Below are positions 35,814-44,565 of a DNA stretch of 64,000 nucleotides, piece after piece (the first letter of the stretch is position 1; the number at the start of each line of letters is the position of its first letter). The DNA comes from Lachnospiraceae bacterium. GTDB lineage: Bacteria; Bacillota; Clostridia; Lachnospirales; Lachnospiraceae. The notes under the pieces were generated by a model. The model worked only from the letters and a program-made list of their open reading frames with translations, did no database searches and was not told where the DNA came from. The translations under genes and the position numbers were made by a program. The stretch is from the NCBI GenBank assembly GCA_017626095.1, contig JAGAJL010000009.1:1-64000 (forward strand). Direction: 5' to 3'.

Positions 35814-36353
35814 ATGGACAAGGGCTTGATACATCTTTATCACGGAGATGGAAAAGGGAAGACTACGGCTGCGATTGGATTAGCGATGCGTGTGGCTGGA
35901 TATGGGAAACGTGTGTTATTTGTACAGTTCCTGAAAGATGATCAATCCGGGGAAGTGGCAGTATTAAAGGAAATGCCGCGTGTTTGGTATTTTTCGGATT
36001 GTGATATGCCAAAGGAATTTTATCATAATATGAACGAAGAGCAAAAGCAGGCACTTTGTATCTCTCAGCGAAAGCTGTTTGAAAATATGAGACAGAGTCT
36101 TTCTTTGATACCACTGGAAGAGGTGGGACTGTTGGTGTTAGATGAGTTGACCTATGTGTATGCATGGGGAATATTGGATAAAGAGGATGTTTTGTCATTT
36201 TTAAAAAATAAGCCGGAAACGCTTGAAGTAGTGATAACCGGTAGAAATCCGGAAAGAGAATTGTTGGATTTGGCAGATTATGTTACGGAAATGAAGATGG
36301 AAAAACATCCGTTTTCAAAAGGGACTTCCGCCAGAAAAGGAATTGAGTATTAA
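35814..36353 (+). CDS. cob(I)alamin adenosyltransferase, CobO/BtuR type
   Basis: Transfers adenosyl from ATP to reduced corrinoid, making adenosylcobalamin forms. The 179-residue protein has the P-loop HGDGKGKTTAAIGLAMRVAG near the N-terminus, the Walker-B-like LLVLDELTYVY and the family C-terminal signature VVITGRNPERELLDLADYVT with KHPFSKGTSARKGIEY. AGTAGGA precedes ATG 35814, 8 nt after the previous gene, so the two form an operon. Confidence 0.93.
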   Translation: MDKGLIHLYHGDGKGKTTAAIGLAMRVAGYGKRVLFVQFLKDDQSGEVAVLKEMPRVWYFSDCDMPKEFYHNMNEEQKQALCISQRKLFENMRQSLSLIPLEEVGLLVLDELTYVYAWGILDKEDVLSFLKNKPETLEVVITGRNPERELLDLADYVTEMKMEKHPFSKGTSARKGIEY

Positions 36354-36497
36354 AGTTTATTTATAACGCCTGAAATTTGAATGCGAATAAAACAACAATT
36401 GTTTGACTACAAAACAATGCATTTTCTTGCAAAAATATACATTAAAATAAGGTAAAAAACATATAATCCTAATTTAACTACAAATTATTAGAAATGA

Positions 36498-36529
36498 CAA
36501 AAACCGCTAATTTTAGCGGTTTTTGTGTT
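36498..36529 (+). terminator. terminator after the adenosyltransferase gene
   Basis: CAAAAACCGCTAA / TTAGCGGTTTTTG, a 13-bp stem followed by TGTTTTGTG. The 507-nt gap from 36354 to 36860 otherwise contains dispersed repeat R2 and no gene. Confidence 0.75.
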
Positions 36530-36718
36530 TTGTGACACTTGTTTGCAAGATAACTTGCAAAATCAACATGAATTATTTCTTGCATAATAAAAATCAAAAT
36601 CAAGAGAAGAGATGAAGGAGAAAATCTTAGGCGGATGAAAATGAGAATGATATAACATGTGTAATGTTTGACAATAAATGGAGCTTGATATTATGAATCT
36701 TAGTTTTATCATGATTAT

Positions 36719-36775
36719 GGTAATATCAACGGATTGTTACGCTCTATGACCTTATGTGCCTGATATCATAAATTG
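36719..36775 (+). repeat. short dispersed repeat, copy R2
   Basis: Reads GGTAATATCAACGGATTG then TTACGCTCTATGACC and ends in CTGATATCATAAATTG, parallel to CTGGTATCTTCATTG at the end of R1. The outer ATATCA and TGATATC can pair, so the copy may form a hairpin. Confidence 0.55.
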
Positions 36776-36860
36776 TATTCATGAAACTGCATAGTTTAAA
36801 GAAAATGGAAGATACTATGAGATGTAAAAAAAATTGTGGAAAATCTGGAGGTACAAAAAC

Positions 36861-37319
36861 GTGATTTTAACAGAAAAAGAAACTACAACAATTAAAGACT
36901 TACAGACACAGGAGCAGGCATGTATCGATAAATACAATCGATACAGTAAAGAAGCGCATGATGAAGTATTGAGAGATCTTTTTTCAAAATTGGCAGATGA
37001 AGAGCAGAGACATCAGGATTCTTTGGGACAGGTGCTTAACGGAAAGGTTCCTTCCTGCGATTGCAATGACTGTGAAGGTAAGTGCTATGAACCGAAGGCA
37101 ACCTATGACCAGTTGACTAACAGCACAGAAAAAAAAGAAGATTGTTATCTGGCAACGGACTGCATCGGAACAGAAAAACTGGTATCCGGAGAATACAATA
37201 CGAATGTCTTTAATTTTGCAAACAGTGATGTCAGAAAGCTTTTGGCAGATATACAGGTCGAAGAACAAAATCATGCGGAAATGCTTTATAAGTACAAAAC
37301 AGTAAATGGAATGTCATAA
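36861..37319 (+). CDS. CotF-like ferritin-fold spore coat protein
   Basis: A 152-residue, mostly helical protein. The N-terminal half (LTEKETTTIKDLQTQEQACI, then KYNRYSKEAHDEVLRDLF and LADEEQRHQDSL) and the C-terminal half (KLLADIQVEEQNHAEMLYKY) form two helix pairs with the E..EE..H pattern of ferritin-like coat protein F families. A Cys-rich middle segment (SCDCNDCEGKC) is unusual and may bind metal or cross-link. I choose GTG 36861 because GGAGG lies 9 nt before it; the frame extends upstream to 36834 without a ribosome binding site. Coat function is inferred from family and fits a spore former. Confidence 0.75.
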   Translation: MILTEKETTTIKDLQTQEQACIDKYNRYSKEAHDEVLRDLFSKLADEEQRHQDSLGQVLNGKVPSCDCNDCEGKCYEPKATYDQLTNSTEKKEDCYLATDCIGTEKLVSGEYNTNVFNFANSDVRKLLADIQVEEQNHAEMLYKYKTVNGMS

Positions 37320-37341
37320 CAAATCAGCAAATTGTACAAAA

Positions 37342-37380
37342 AATGCCGAAAAATTGAAAAATATTTTTCGGCATTCTTAA
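37342..37380 (+). terminator. terminator-like hairpin after the coat protein gene
   Basis: AATGCCGAAAAAT (37342-37354) pairs perfectly with ATTTTTCGGCATT (37363-37375); a short T-poor tail follows. An extended -10 promoter (TGTTATAAT, 37411-37419) for the next operon lies just downstream. Confidence 0.7.
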
Positions 37381-37549
37381 TAAAATATTAAAGAAATATA
37401 AGATATAGTATGTTATAATACGAAACAGAGCGAAATATTATGGTTGGATAGAATGTATTTTTAAGCAAAGACAAAACCATGTTTCAAAAGCAAGGAAGAA
37501 GTAAAAGAAGAAATAAAAGGGAGAAAAGGAAGAAGTAAAAGGAAAAGAT

Positions 37550-38239
37550 ATGAGTGAATTAATATCGGTCAAAGATATGTGCAAGGTGTACAATCCCGGC
37601 GAAAATGAAGTTCGTGCACTGGATCATATCAATTTAACGATTGATGCCGGTGAGTATGTGGCCATTATCGGTCAGTCCGGTTCCGGTAAATCGACATTGA
37701 TGAATATGCTGGGGTGTTTGGATGTGCCAAGTAGCGGAACCTACATATTAAATGGAAGAGATGTATCCTGCTTATCGGATGATGAATTATCGGATATCCG
37801 TAATCAGGAAATCGGTTTTATTTTTCAGGGATTTAATCTGATTCCAAGCTTTACAGCGATTGAAAATGTGGAACTACCTCTTTTATATAGAGGTGTTTCC
37901 AAAGCAAAACGGCATGAGTTAGCCATCCAGGCATTGGAAAAGGTTGGATTGGGAGCCCGCATGACACACAAGCCGTCGGAAATGTCAGGAGGACAGCAGC
38001 AAAGGGTGGCAATTGCCAGAGCCATTGCGCAGGCTCCGCCGGTTATTCTCGCGGATGAACCAACCGGTAATTTGGATTCGGGATCCAGTAAAGAAATTAT
38101 AGATATCTTAAAAAAGCTTCATGCAGAAGGAAGAACCGTGATTTTGATTACGCATGACAATGAAATTGCTTCTCAGGCAAAACGCGTTATTCGAATCAAA
38201 GACGGAAAAGTGGAAAGGGATTACATAAATGAAGAGTAA
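37550..38239 (+). CDS. MacB-type ABC transporter ATP-binding protein
   Basis: A 229-residue ATPase of the MacB/LolD/FtsE group. Walker A GQSGSGKST is near residue 43, the region GFIFQGFNLIPSFTA follows, then signature [15 protein letters not shown] near 145, Walker B VILADEPTGNLDSGS and the H-loop ITHDNE. Its end overlaps the next gene (adaptor) by 11 nt, and the FtsX-like permease follows. Together they form a tripartite-like export or mechanotransmission system of the MacAB type for peptides, antibiotics or other envelope substrates. Confidence 0.93.
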   Translation: MSELISVKDMCKVYNPGENEVRALDHINLTIDAGEYVAIIGQSGSGKSTLMNMLGCLDVPSSGTYILNGRDVSCLSDDELSDIRNQEIGFIFQGFNLIPSFTAIENVELPLLYRGVSKAKRHELAIQALEKVGLGARMTHKPSEMSGGQQQRVAIARAIAQAPPVILADEPTGNLDSGSSKEIIDILKKLHAEGRTVILITHDNEIASQAKRVIRIKDGKVERDYINEE

Positions 38240-39650
38240 AAAGAAAATAATCATGATTGCAGTTGCCATTGTCGTTGTTCTGGTAGTTGTTATTGGAATT
38301 ATAGCAGGAGCATCCAATGGATCGGTTGGTTATCCGGTTACTGTGGCTAAAGTTGTAAGAGAGGATATTTCCAGTGAGATCGAGGTGTCCGGTCTGGTTG
38401 CCAGCGAGGAAACAAAGACTTATTTTGCACCAGTTACGGGAATGGTATCGTCCATGAATGCCGTAGCAGGAGAAGAAGTGAAAAAGGGAGATGTTCTTTT
38501 AACATATGATTTAGAAGATATGCAGAGAGCTTCCGAAGAAAATGCCCTTCGTGCACAGGCAGAAAAGTATGGAATTGATGCAACGGTTGCGAACATTCAA
38601 AAAGAACAGAGTGATTACAGCAAAGCGGTAAAAGGATATGATGATGCCATGGCATTTGTTGTTCATTGGTCTGCTTGTCTCGAAAGTGCAACCCGCGATT
38701 ATAATGAAGCTATGTATATTGCAAATTCTTATGACGCGCTGAAAGCACAGGTAGACGGTTATAAAATAGAGCAGGCTGAAAATGAAGTGCCAAACGAAGT
38801 ACTTGCCCAGATGATTGCAGAGGGAGAAACACAGCTTGCCGAATTGGAACAAAAAAAGGCACAATATGACTATGCAACTTTAGAAAGCACGGTTCAGACC
38901 TGCAGTAAAGAATTGAACGAGTATAAAGCACTGGCAGAGCAGTATAAAGCCCAAAAAATAGAGAATCCGGCTTTGGCGAGCCAGAGTAAGCAACAGTCGG
39001 TATTAAAAGAAATCAATGAAATGGAAAAAGAAGATGCTGATAAAGACCTGACGAAGGCTGCAGAAGGGATATGTGCGGATTTTAGTGGCATTATTTCCGA
39101 TGTCAGTGTGGTAGAAGGACAGACTCTTGCGGAGGGAACGCAGTTATTTACCTTGCAGAGCGTTGACAAAATGAAAGTCACGGTAGCGGTTACAAAATAT
39201 GATTTACAACAGATTGAAGTTGGACAAAAGGCGCAGATTACGATAAATGGTTCCACATATGACGGAACTGTCACAAAGCTTAGTAAAATTGCCGGAACCA
39301 ATTCCAACGGGGCGGCAACGGTTGATGTGGATGTACACATTGACAATCCGGATGATCAGATTTTTATCGGTATTGAAGGAAAAGTAAAAATCCAGTGTGG
39401 TACTGTAAAGGATGCCTGCGTGTTGCCTTTTTCCTGTGTAAACTATGACACCAAAGGTGCATTCTGCTATGTGGTAGAAGATGGTGTTGTCGCAAGAAAA
39501 GATGTAGTTACCGGCATGTCTTCAGATGAAAAAATTGAGATTGTCAGCGGTGTGACGGATGAAGATGTTGTCATTTCCGAGGTGACAAGCGACATCGTGG
39601 AAGGCATGGAAGTGGTGGTTTTGGAAGACGGTAATAACGCGACAGAATAG
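38229..39650 (+). CDS. HlyD/MacA-like membrane-fusion (adaptor) protein
   Basis: A 473-residue protein with an N-terminal membrane anchor (about 7-27, IMIAVAIVVVLVVVIGIIAG). A lipoyl-like half-motif follows (SSEIEVSGLVASEETKTYFAPVTG cut across residues 45-70). A long coiled-coil hairpin spans about 95-250, then the second lipoyl half (GICADFSGIISDVSVVEGQ) and beta-barrel and C-terminal domains. This is the order of RND/HlyD adaptors used with MacB-like ABC pumps in Firmicutes. The start overlaps the ATPase gene. Confidence 0.92.
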   Translation: MKSKKKIIMIAVAIVVVLVVVIGIIAGASNGSVGYPVTVAKVVREDISSEIEVSGLVASEETKTYFAPVTGMVSSMNAVAGEEVKKGDVLLTYDLEDMQRASEENALRAQAEKYGIDATVANIQKEQSDYSKAVKGYDDAMAFVVHWSACLESATRDYNEAMYIANSYDALKAQVDGYKIEQAENEVPNEVLAQMIAEGETQLAELEQKKAQYDYATLESTVQTCSKELNEYKALAEQYKAQKIENPALASQSKQQSVLKEINEMEKEDADKDLTKAAEGICADFSGIISDVSVVEGQTLAEGTQLFTLQSVDKMKVTVAVTKYDLQQIEVGQKAQITINGSTYDGTVTKLSKIAGTNSNGAATVDVDVHIDNPDDQIFIGIEGKVKIQCGTVKDACVLPFSCVNYDTKGAFCYVVEDGVVARKDVVTGMSSDEKIEIVSGVTDEDVVISEVTSDIVEGMEVVVLEDGNNATE

Positions 39651-39727
39651 TTAAACGTGATAGTTGAACACGGTGTGAAAATGTGTCAAAAGGAATGTGT
39701 CAAAAGGAAAGAAAACAGAGGACTTCT

Positions 39728-40945
39728 ATGGGACAGTTTGCAGAATATATAAAAATGGCTTTTAAAAATATTAAAAGCAATAAGGGTCGGTCATTTTTGA
39801 CAATGTTAGGTATCATCATCGGTATTTCATCGGTTATCATGATTATTTCGGTTGGTAATGGCGTGTCAGGATCTGTCAGCAGTCAGTTAAATGATATCGG
39901 AAACGGACAGGTTGTTATTTACTCAACTTCAAATGATGAGTATGAATCAGTATACTTTACAGAGAGTGATATTGATGCTTTGGTAGAAAAAATACCGCAT
40001 GTAAAGGGAGCCAGTGGAAATGAAGGTGCATATGTGGATGCGGTTGGACCTAAAGGGGATTTTCGTGCTTATACCTATGCAGGAAATCAGTACCTTGAGT
40101 ACGGCTCTGCGGAGCCGATTATTAAAGGTTCCTATTTTACCGCCAGTGATGTAGAGAATGCAGCAAAAGTCTGTGTCATTCGGGAAAGTGGTGCCATGGC
40201 ATTGTTTGGTACTACCGATGTAATAGGAAAGACATTTGAAATTACACAGTGGGGACAGACTTTTGAATTGCGGATTGTGGGTGTGCGGGCTGACAATGCA
40301 TCAGCATTGTTAAACATGATGGGAGCATATGATCAGGTTGAGTTTGACATGCCGATTACAACGTTTTACATGAACTTTGGATTTAATTTAGGTGATTATT
40401 ATCAGATTATGATTTATGGAGAGGGGAATGAATATGCTTCTGAAATTGCAAAGCAGTCCAAGCAATTATTAGAAGCAAGACATAAGGTGACCGGACAGGG
40501 AGTTGTGCTTGTTCAAAGCTTTAGCGATGAACTGGAGCAGATTACCAGTATCATTGATGTGATTACGGTATTTATTGTATTGGTAGCTGCCATTGCGTTG
40601 CTGGTAGGCGGTATTGGAGTCATGAATATTATGCTGGTATCCGTGACGGAAAGAACGAGAGAGATTGGTATTAGAAAAGCACTTGGTGCAAGGACCAAAT
40701 CAATTTTAATGCAATTTTTATTTGAATCTGCTATCATTACTTTATTAGGTGGAATCATCGGTATCGTTTTGGGAGCGTTGGGGGCTTGTGTCATTTGTGC
40801 CGCTATTGGTTTTCAGGCGAAAGTTTCGCTCATGACAGTGTTGACTGCAACATTATTTTCTTCGGCAGTGGGTATTTTCTTTGGAATCTATCCCGCAAAA
40901 CGTGCCGCAAAACTGAGCCCGATTGAAGCCTTAAGACATGAGTGA
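39728..40945 (+). CDS. MacB-like ABC transporter permease (FtsX domain)
   Basis: A 405-residue permease. The N-terminal MAFKNIKSNKGRSFLTMLGIIIGISSV marks helix 1 of the MacB family. A large extracytoplasmic domain (about 45-270) and the three C-terminal FtsX helices follow, with RTREIGIRKALGARTKSIL at about 315 and AAKLSPIEALRHE at the end. ATG 39728 is chosen over 39683 because GAGG lies 6-8 nt before it and the family sequence begins there. Third gene of the export operon. Confidence 0.93.
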   Translation: MGQFAEYIKMAFKNIKSNKGRSFLTMLGIIIGISSVIMIISVGNGVSGSVSSQLNDIGNGQVVIYSTSNDEYESVYFTESDIDALVEKIPHVKGASGNEGAYVDAVGPKGDFRAYTYAGNQYLEYGSAEPIIKGSYFTASDVENAAKVCVIRESGAMALFGTTDVIGKTFEITQWGQTFELRIVGVRADNASALLNMMGAYDQVEFDMPITTFYMNFGFNLGDYYQIMIYGEGNEYASEIAKQSKQLLEARHKVTGQGVVLVQSFSDELEQITSIIDVITVFIVLVAAIALLVGGIGVMNIMLVSVTERTREIGIRKALGARTKSILMQFLFESAIITLLGGIIGIVLGALGACVICAAIGFQAKVSLMTVLTATLFSSAVGIFFGIYPAKRAAKLSPIEALRHE

Positions 40946-40962
40946 TGGGCGGAGAGAATGCT

Positions 40963-41769
40963 ATGGAATGGCAAAATGCAGAATGCAAAACAGAAGGTGC
41001 AAAAAAGGATAAAAAAGAAGATATAAGTATACAGACAAAGCTTCAACCGCCAAAGATAAAATATGAATTTGAAAATGAAGGGCAATATCTGGTTGCGAAG
41101 TATAAAGAGCAGCTGGATTTTGCCCTTTATCAGGTTATGAGTCAATATCAGAGTGCGAAAAAAAGGGAAGACGAGGAAAAAAAGGATGTGAAAACCTTTG
41201 GCATTGCACTTCTTGCCATCATTCTGATACTTCCACTTGGTGTTCTGATGGCAATCAGTGGAGGAATGATGTTTACAAAACTCGGCTTTGTTTTTGGATT
41301 ATTAGGATGCCTGATTGTACTTGCAGATATCCCTTTTTTATTATATGCACTGCCACTTTGTCTTTATAAAGTAATGCGTGGTTTTGTGCTTATGCAGATT
41401 AATAAACAAAGTAGGTTTGGAATCTGGATTTGTGAAAAATGGAACATCGAAGTCCTTTCAGCTGAGTCTCGTCAGTGTGAAAACTATATCAGAAAATACC
41501 GGCTGATTCTTCAAGAACTTGAAGAATTGCGTTCGGATTTGGAGTTTACCGATACTGTCGATTTGCAGCCAATCAAAGAACGGATGGCAAATGTAGATAC
41601 CAAACCCAATATCCGGGTGGTTAATTCTTTATATGGAATCGTAAATGAAAAAATAAGAAAAGCTTCTATCGTCGTTACAGTGTTGGTTTATATTTTGTTG
41701 GCAGTTGTATTTTTCCGCTTTTATGGCGTTATTTTATCTGAAATTAATTATATGATGAAACAAATGTGA
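40963..41769 (+). CDS. membrane protein of unknown function downstream of the MacAB genes
   Basis: A 268-residue protein with a charged N-terminal region (about 1-75). A pair of hydrophobic segments follows at about 77-97 and 108-140, then a charged helical region and one C-terminal membrane segment (about 230-255, VVTVLVYILLAVVFF). I recognise no family. ATG 40963 is chosen because GGAGAG lies 6 nt before it; an earlier in-frame GTG overlaps the permease stop. Its position suggests it belongs to the export operon, perhaps as an accessory. The terminator is at 41879. Confidence 0.7.
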   Translation: MEWQNAECKTEGAKKDKKEDISIQTKLQPPKIKYEFENEGQYLVAKYKEQLDFALYQVMSQYQSAKKREDEEKKDVKTFGIALLAIILILPLGVLMAISGGMMFTKLGFVFGLLGCLIVLADIPFLLYALPLCLYKVMRGFVLMQINKQSRFGIWICEKWNIEVLSAESRQCENYIRKYRLILQELEELRSDLEFTDTVDLQPIKERMANVDTKPNIRVVNSLYGIVNEKIRKASIVVTVLVYILLAVVFFRFYGVILSEINYMMKQM

Positions 41770-41878
41770 TAATTTCGAGATACTCTCGATTATGTGTTGA
41801 GAAAGGTACAAAGTCATGTAAAAAACAGCGGGTAAAGAAATAAGGAACACAAATTTGAAAAAGAGTAAATTAATACAG

Positions 41879-41918
41879 AACATCGGAAATAAATAATACA
41901 TTTCCGATGTTCTTTTTT
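41879..41918 (+). terminator. terminator of the MacAB-like operon
   Basis: AACATCGGAAAT / ATTTCCGATGTT (12 bp) followed by CTTTTTT. Confidence 0.88.
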
Positions 41919-42031
41919 GACTTCATTTCCAAATGTAAGACATAATGGAAAATATTGACGATTTTCCGAATACATGGTAAAAATTATGTATAGTAACAAT
42001 CAGTTGTTTTTTTGAACGTGAGGAAATAATT

Positions 42032-42673
42032 TTGTCCGAAAAAGAAATTCAGTATTATACTCCCGAACAAATTGCAAAGCAGTGGAATGTAAGCTCCAGA
42101 ATGGTTCGAAAGCTTTGTGTGGAGGGGAAAATTCATGGAGCAGTACAGAATGGAAAATTCTGGTTCATTCCAAAGGATGTACAAAGGCCGGTGGATCACA
42201 GAGTTGTGACAGGAGCATATAAACGGCCGGGGAAAAAATTGCAGTTGTTGATGAAAGGCTTGTTGAACAATTGTGAGCGTGCACTTTTAATTGATTTGGA
42301 AAATGATAAAGCTTTAGATGTCATGCACTGTTTTCATGCGGATGAGATTGAAGAAGTGTATTCACGGATGTTGGAACGATATGTCAATTCGGGCAAAATA
42401 TATAAAGAGGATATTTCATATATTTTAAGTGACGCTTCCATTACTAATTTGCGATTAAAGCTTTCGACAAACGATAAGATGGAACTTCATTTTCGATATC
42501 GGGAAGAGAGTGGGAATTATATCCGGATGACAAGTCGTTATGCCATATGCGATAGAGAGGGTGGTGCTGCGACTTATGCCGTTCTGACGTTTGAAAAAAA
42601 GGATAATAGTTATATTGATCAAGAACTTGAAAAAAATTATATGAATATTCTTATAAAATTCGGACTTGTGTGA
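42032..42673 (+). CDS. HTH-PAS-like N-terminal part of a broken hybrid sensor
   Basis: 213 residues from TTG 42032, which follows GAGGA at good spacing. Residues 5-50 (YYTPEQIAKQWNVSSRMVRK..KIHGAV..GKFWFIPKDVQRP) form a MerR/excisionase-like helix-turn-helix. Residues about 75-205 look like a PAS-type sensory domain (RALLIDLENDKALDVM...AVLTFEKKDNSY). It ends just where a histidine-kinase dimerisation helix would begin. The next frame starts in GTG overlapping this TGA and contains a kinase remnant and receiver. I therefore think this is the front of a hybrid sensor that has lost its kinase core, although a stable stand-alone HTH-PAS protein is possible. Confidence 0.6.
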   Translation: MSEKEIQYYTPEQIAKQWNVSSRMVRKLCVEGKIHGAVQNGKFWFIPKDVQRPVDHRVVTGAYKRPGKKLQLLMKGLLNNCERALLIDLENDKALDVMHCFHADEIEEVYSRMLERYVNSGKIYKEDISYILSDASITNLRLKLSTNDKMELHFRYREESGNYIRMTSRYAICDREGGAATYAVLTFEKKDNSYIDQELEKNYMNILIKFGLV

Positions 42674-43344
42674 ATTCCATTATGGGGATGCTTGAAATTG
42701 AGGAAAAAAATGCAGAAGACATTGAACTGTTGAGACATATACGGAAAAAAGAAACGAAAGCCATTCAGGAGCTTTTAGAAGTTGTTGACAGGATAACAGA
42801 AAAAACAGGAATTCCACAGATTGATCATGTGAAAGATTTTGACAATGAGAGTATACATCAGGCTTCTATTTGTGGAATACATATTTTGCTGGTTGAAGAT
42901 AATGAATTAAATATGGATATTGCAGAATATATGCTTTCCGATGCAGGTGCTATTATTGAAAAAGCAGTTAATGGGTTGGAAGCATGGGAGCAATACGATG
43001 CAAAACCCGCCGGAAGTTTTGATGTGATATTGATGGATATTCAGATGCCGGTTATGGACGGTTATGAGGCAACTCAAAAAATCAGAAGCTCCAATCATGC
43101 CGATGCAAAGACAATTCCGATTATTGCTATGACTGCCGGAGTATTTCCAAAGGATGTAGAGGCAGCAAAGCAGGCGGGAATGAATGAATATATTACAAAA
43201 CCGTTAAACGGGAAAGAATTAGTAAATGCGGTTGCTATAGCGAAGAAAAACAACAGTAATGAAAACAACAGTAATGAAAACAACAGTAAAAACAGGAGCT
43301 TTTTAAAACAGGAGAGTAATGCAGACAATTTTAATTGTAGATGA
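42670..43344 (+). CDS. receiver-domain protein, probable remnant of a hybrid histidine kinase
   Basis: 225 residues from GTG 42670. Residues 1-45 (NSIMGMLEIEEKN..ELLRHIRKKETKAIQELLEVV) look like the end of a kinase dimerisation domain that lacks the HDIRTP-type phospho-His box. About 25 residues later a receiver starts (ILLVEDNELNMDIAEYML near 75) with the phospho-acceptor region VILMDIQMPVMDGYEA near 120 and the Lys in YITKPLNGKEL. The whole ATPase domain expected between them is absent. The C-terminal tail has an Asn-rich 15-bp tandem repeat (AACAACAGTAATGAA, about 43250-43291). No ribosome binding site precedes the start; translation would need coupling to the upstream gene. The receiver itself looks intact. 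Confidence 0.6.
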   Translation: MNSIMGMLEIEEKNAEDIELLRHIRKKETKAIQELLEVVDRITEKTGIPQIDHVKDFDNESIHQASICGIHILLVEDNELNMDIAEYMLSDAGAIIEKAVNGLEAWEQYDAKPAGSFDVILMDIQMPVMDGYEATQKIRSSNHADAKTIPIIAMTAGVFPKDVEAAKQAGMNEYITKPLNGKELVNAVAIAKKNNSNENNSNENNSKNRSFLKQESNADNFNCR

Positions 43345-44392
43345 TATTGAAATAAACAGAGAAATGCTCGCCTCGTTTTATGAGGAACAGTACAATATAT
43401 TAGAGGCGGCAGATGGAGAAGAGGCAATTTCTATAATCAATGAAAATAAGAAAGATATTTCTTTGATCTTTCTTGACTTGATTATGCCCAAAAAAGATGG
43501 GATTGATGTCTTGATTTATCTTCGTGGGGCAGGTTTGTTAGATTGTATTCCGGTTATTATGATAACCGGAGAAGCAACAGAAGAAACCGATATGAAGGCT
43601 TATGAATATGGAGCAGCAGATGTAATTTACAAGCCTTTTACGGAAAAGATTGTCACAAAAAGAGCCATGAATCTGATGGAACAGTTCAGCAGTCGGGAGA
43701 AAAAAGAGACAGAATCGAGAATTCGTACATCTGATGTGTTTGAAAGTATAGAACAGTTGGCAAGTATGAATGAGTTTTTGCTGGATGCACTTGGTTCTGT
43801 TGCTGAGTTTGGAAGTTTAGAATCGGCTTCTCATATTAAAAGAATTAAGAGTTTTACTAAAATTTTGCTTGGGCATGTAAAAGCCAATTATCCGAAGTAT
43901 GGTCTTTCAGACAGGAAGATTTATCTGATATCACAAGCATCAGCCTTGCATGATATTGGAAAAATTGCAATTCCGGCTGAAATCCTGAAAGCACCCAGGA
44001 AATTGACTGCGGATGGGTTTAATGAGATAAAAAAGCATACTACCAATGGATGTGAAATCATATTGCGGTTTCAGATGGCAGATAATGAATTTTTTAAATA
44101 TTGTTATAATATCTGCAGATGGCACCATGAAAAAATAGATGGGAAAGGCTATCCGGACGGATTGGTTGGAAATGAAATACCGATTTATTGTGAAGCTGTT
44201 GCTATTGCAGATTGTTTTGAAACACTTGTCAGAAATCGTGTTTATCAAAATGCCGTAACCTGTTTGGAAGCATATGAGATGATTCAGAATGGTGAATGCG
44301 GCGCTTTTTCGGATGTCATGATGAACTGCTTTAAAATGGCTAAGTCGGAGCTTTTTATGGTTGTAGAAACGGAAAAAACGGACATGAATTAG
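43319..44392 (+). CDS. response regulator with HD-GYP output domain
   Basis: A 357-residue protein with a receiver domain at residues 1 to about 120 (ILIVDDIEINREML; phospho-Asp in LIFLDLIMPKKDG; Lys in VIYKPF). An HD-GYP domain at about 150-350 follows: ALHDIGKIAIP holds the HD metal ligands and WHHEKIDGKGYPDGL the GYP motif. HD-GYP proteins usually hydrolyse cyclic di-GMP. GGAGAG lies directly before ATG 43319, inside the end of the previous gene, so the two are coupled. It probably answered to the sensor encoded upstream, now damaged. Confidence 0.9.
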   Translation: MQTILIVDDIEINREMLASFYEEQYNILEAADGEEAISIINENKKDISLIFLDLIMPKKDGIDVLIYLRGAGLLDCIPVIMITGEATEETDMKAYEYGAADVIYKPFTEKIVTKRAMNLMEQFSSREKKETESRIRTSDVFESIEQLASMNEFLLDALGSVAEFGSLESASHIKRIKSFTKILLGHVKANYPKYGLSDRKIYLISQASALHDIGKIAIPAEILKAPRKLTADGFNEIKKHTTNGCEIILRFQMADNEFFKYCYNICRWHHEKIDGKGYPDGLVGNEIPIYCEAVAIADCFETLVRNRVYQNAVTCLEAYEMIQNGECGAFSDVMMNCFKMAKSELFMVVETEKTDMN

Positions 44393-44456
44393 TCGAAATT
44401 GATTGATTTAAAAAAAAGAACAGAGCTGATTTTAGAAATGATTAGTCAGTTGGAAG

Positions 44457-44484
44457 TTGACAATTGCTAACAGGATAATAAAAT
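44457..44484 (+). promoter_or_regulatory. probable promoter of the enolase gene
   Basis: TTGACA (44457-44462), a 16-nt spacer and TAAAAT (44479-44484), about 80 nt before the start codon. Confidence 0.5.
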
Positions 44485-44565
44485 GTTTGTTGCATAAAAC
44501 ACTTAAAGTTGAGCAATGCTATTCGTAACAGAAAATCGAATCAGTGTTTATAAAAGGAGTGTTTT

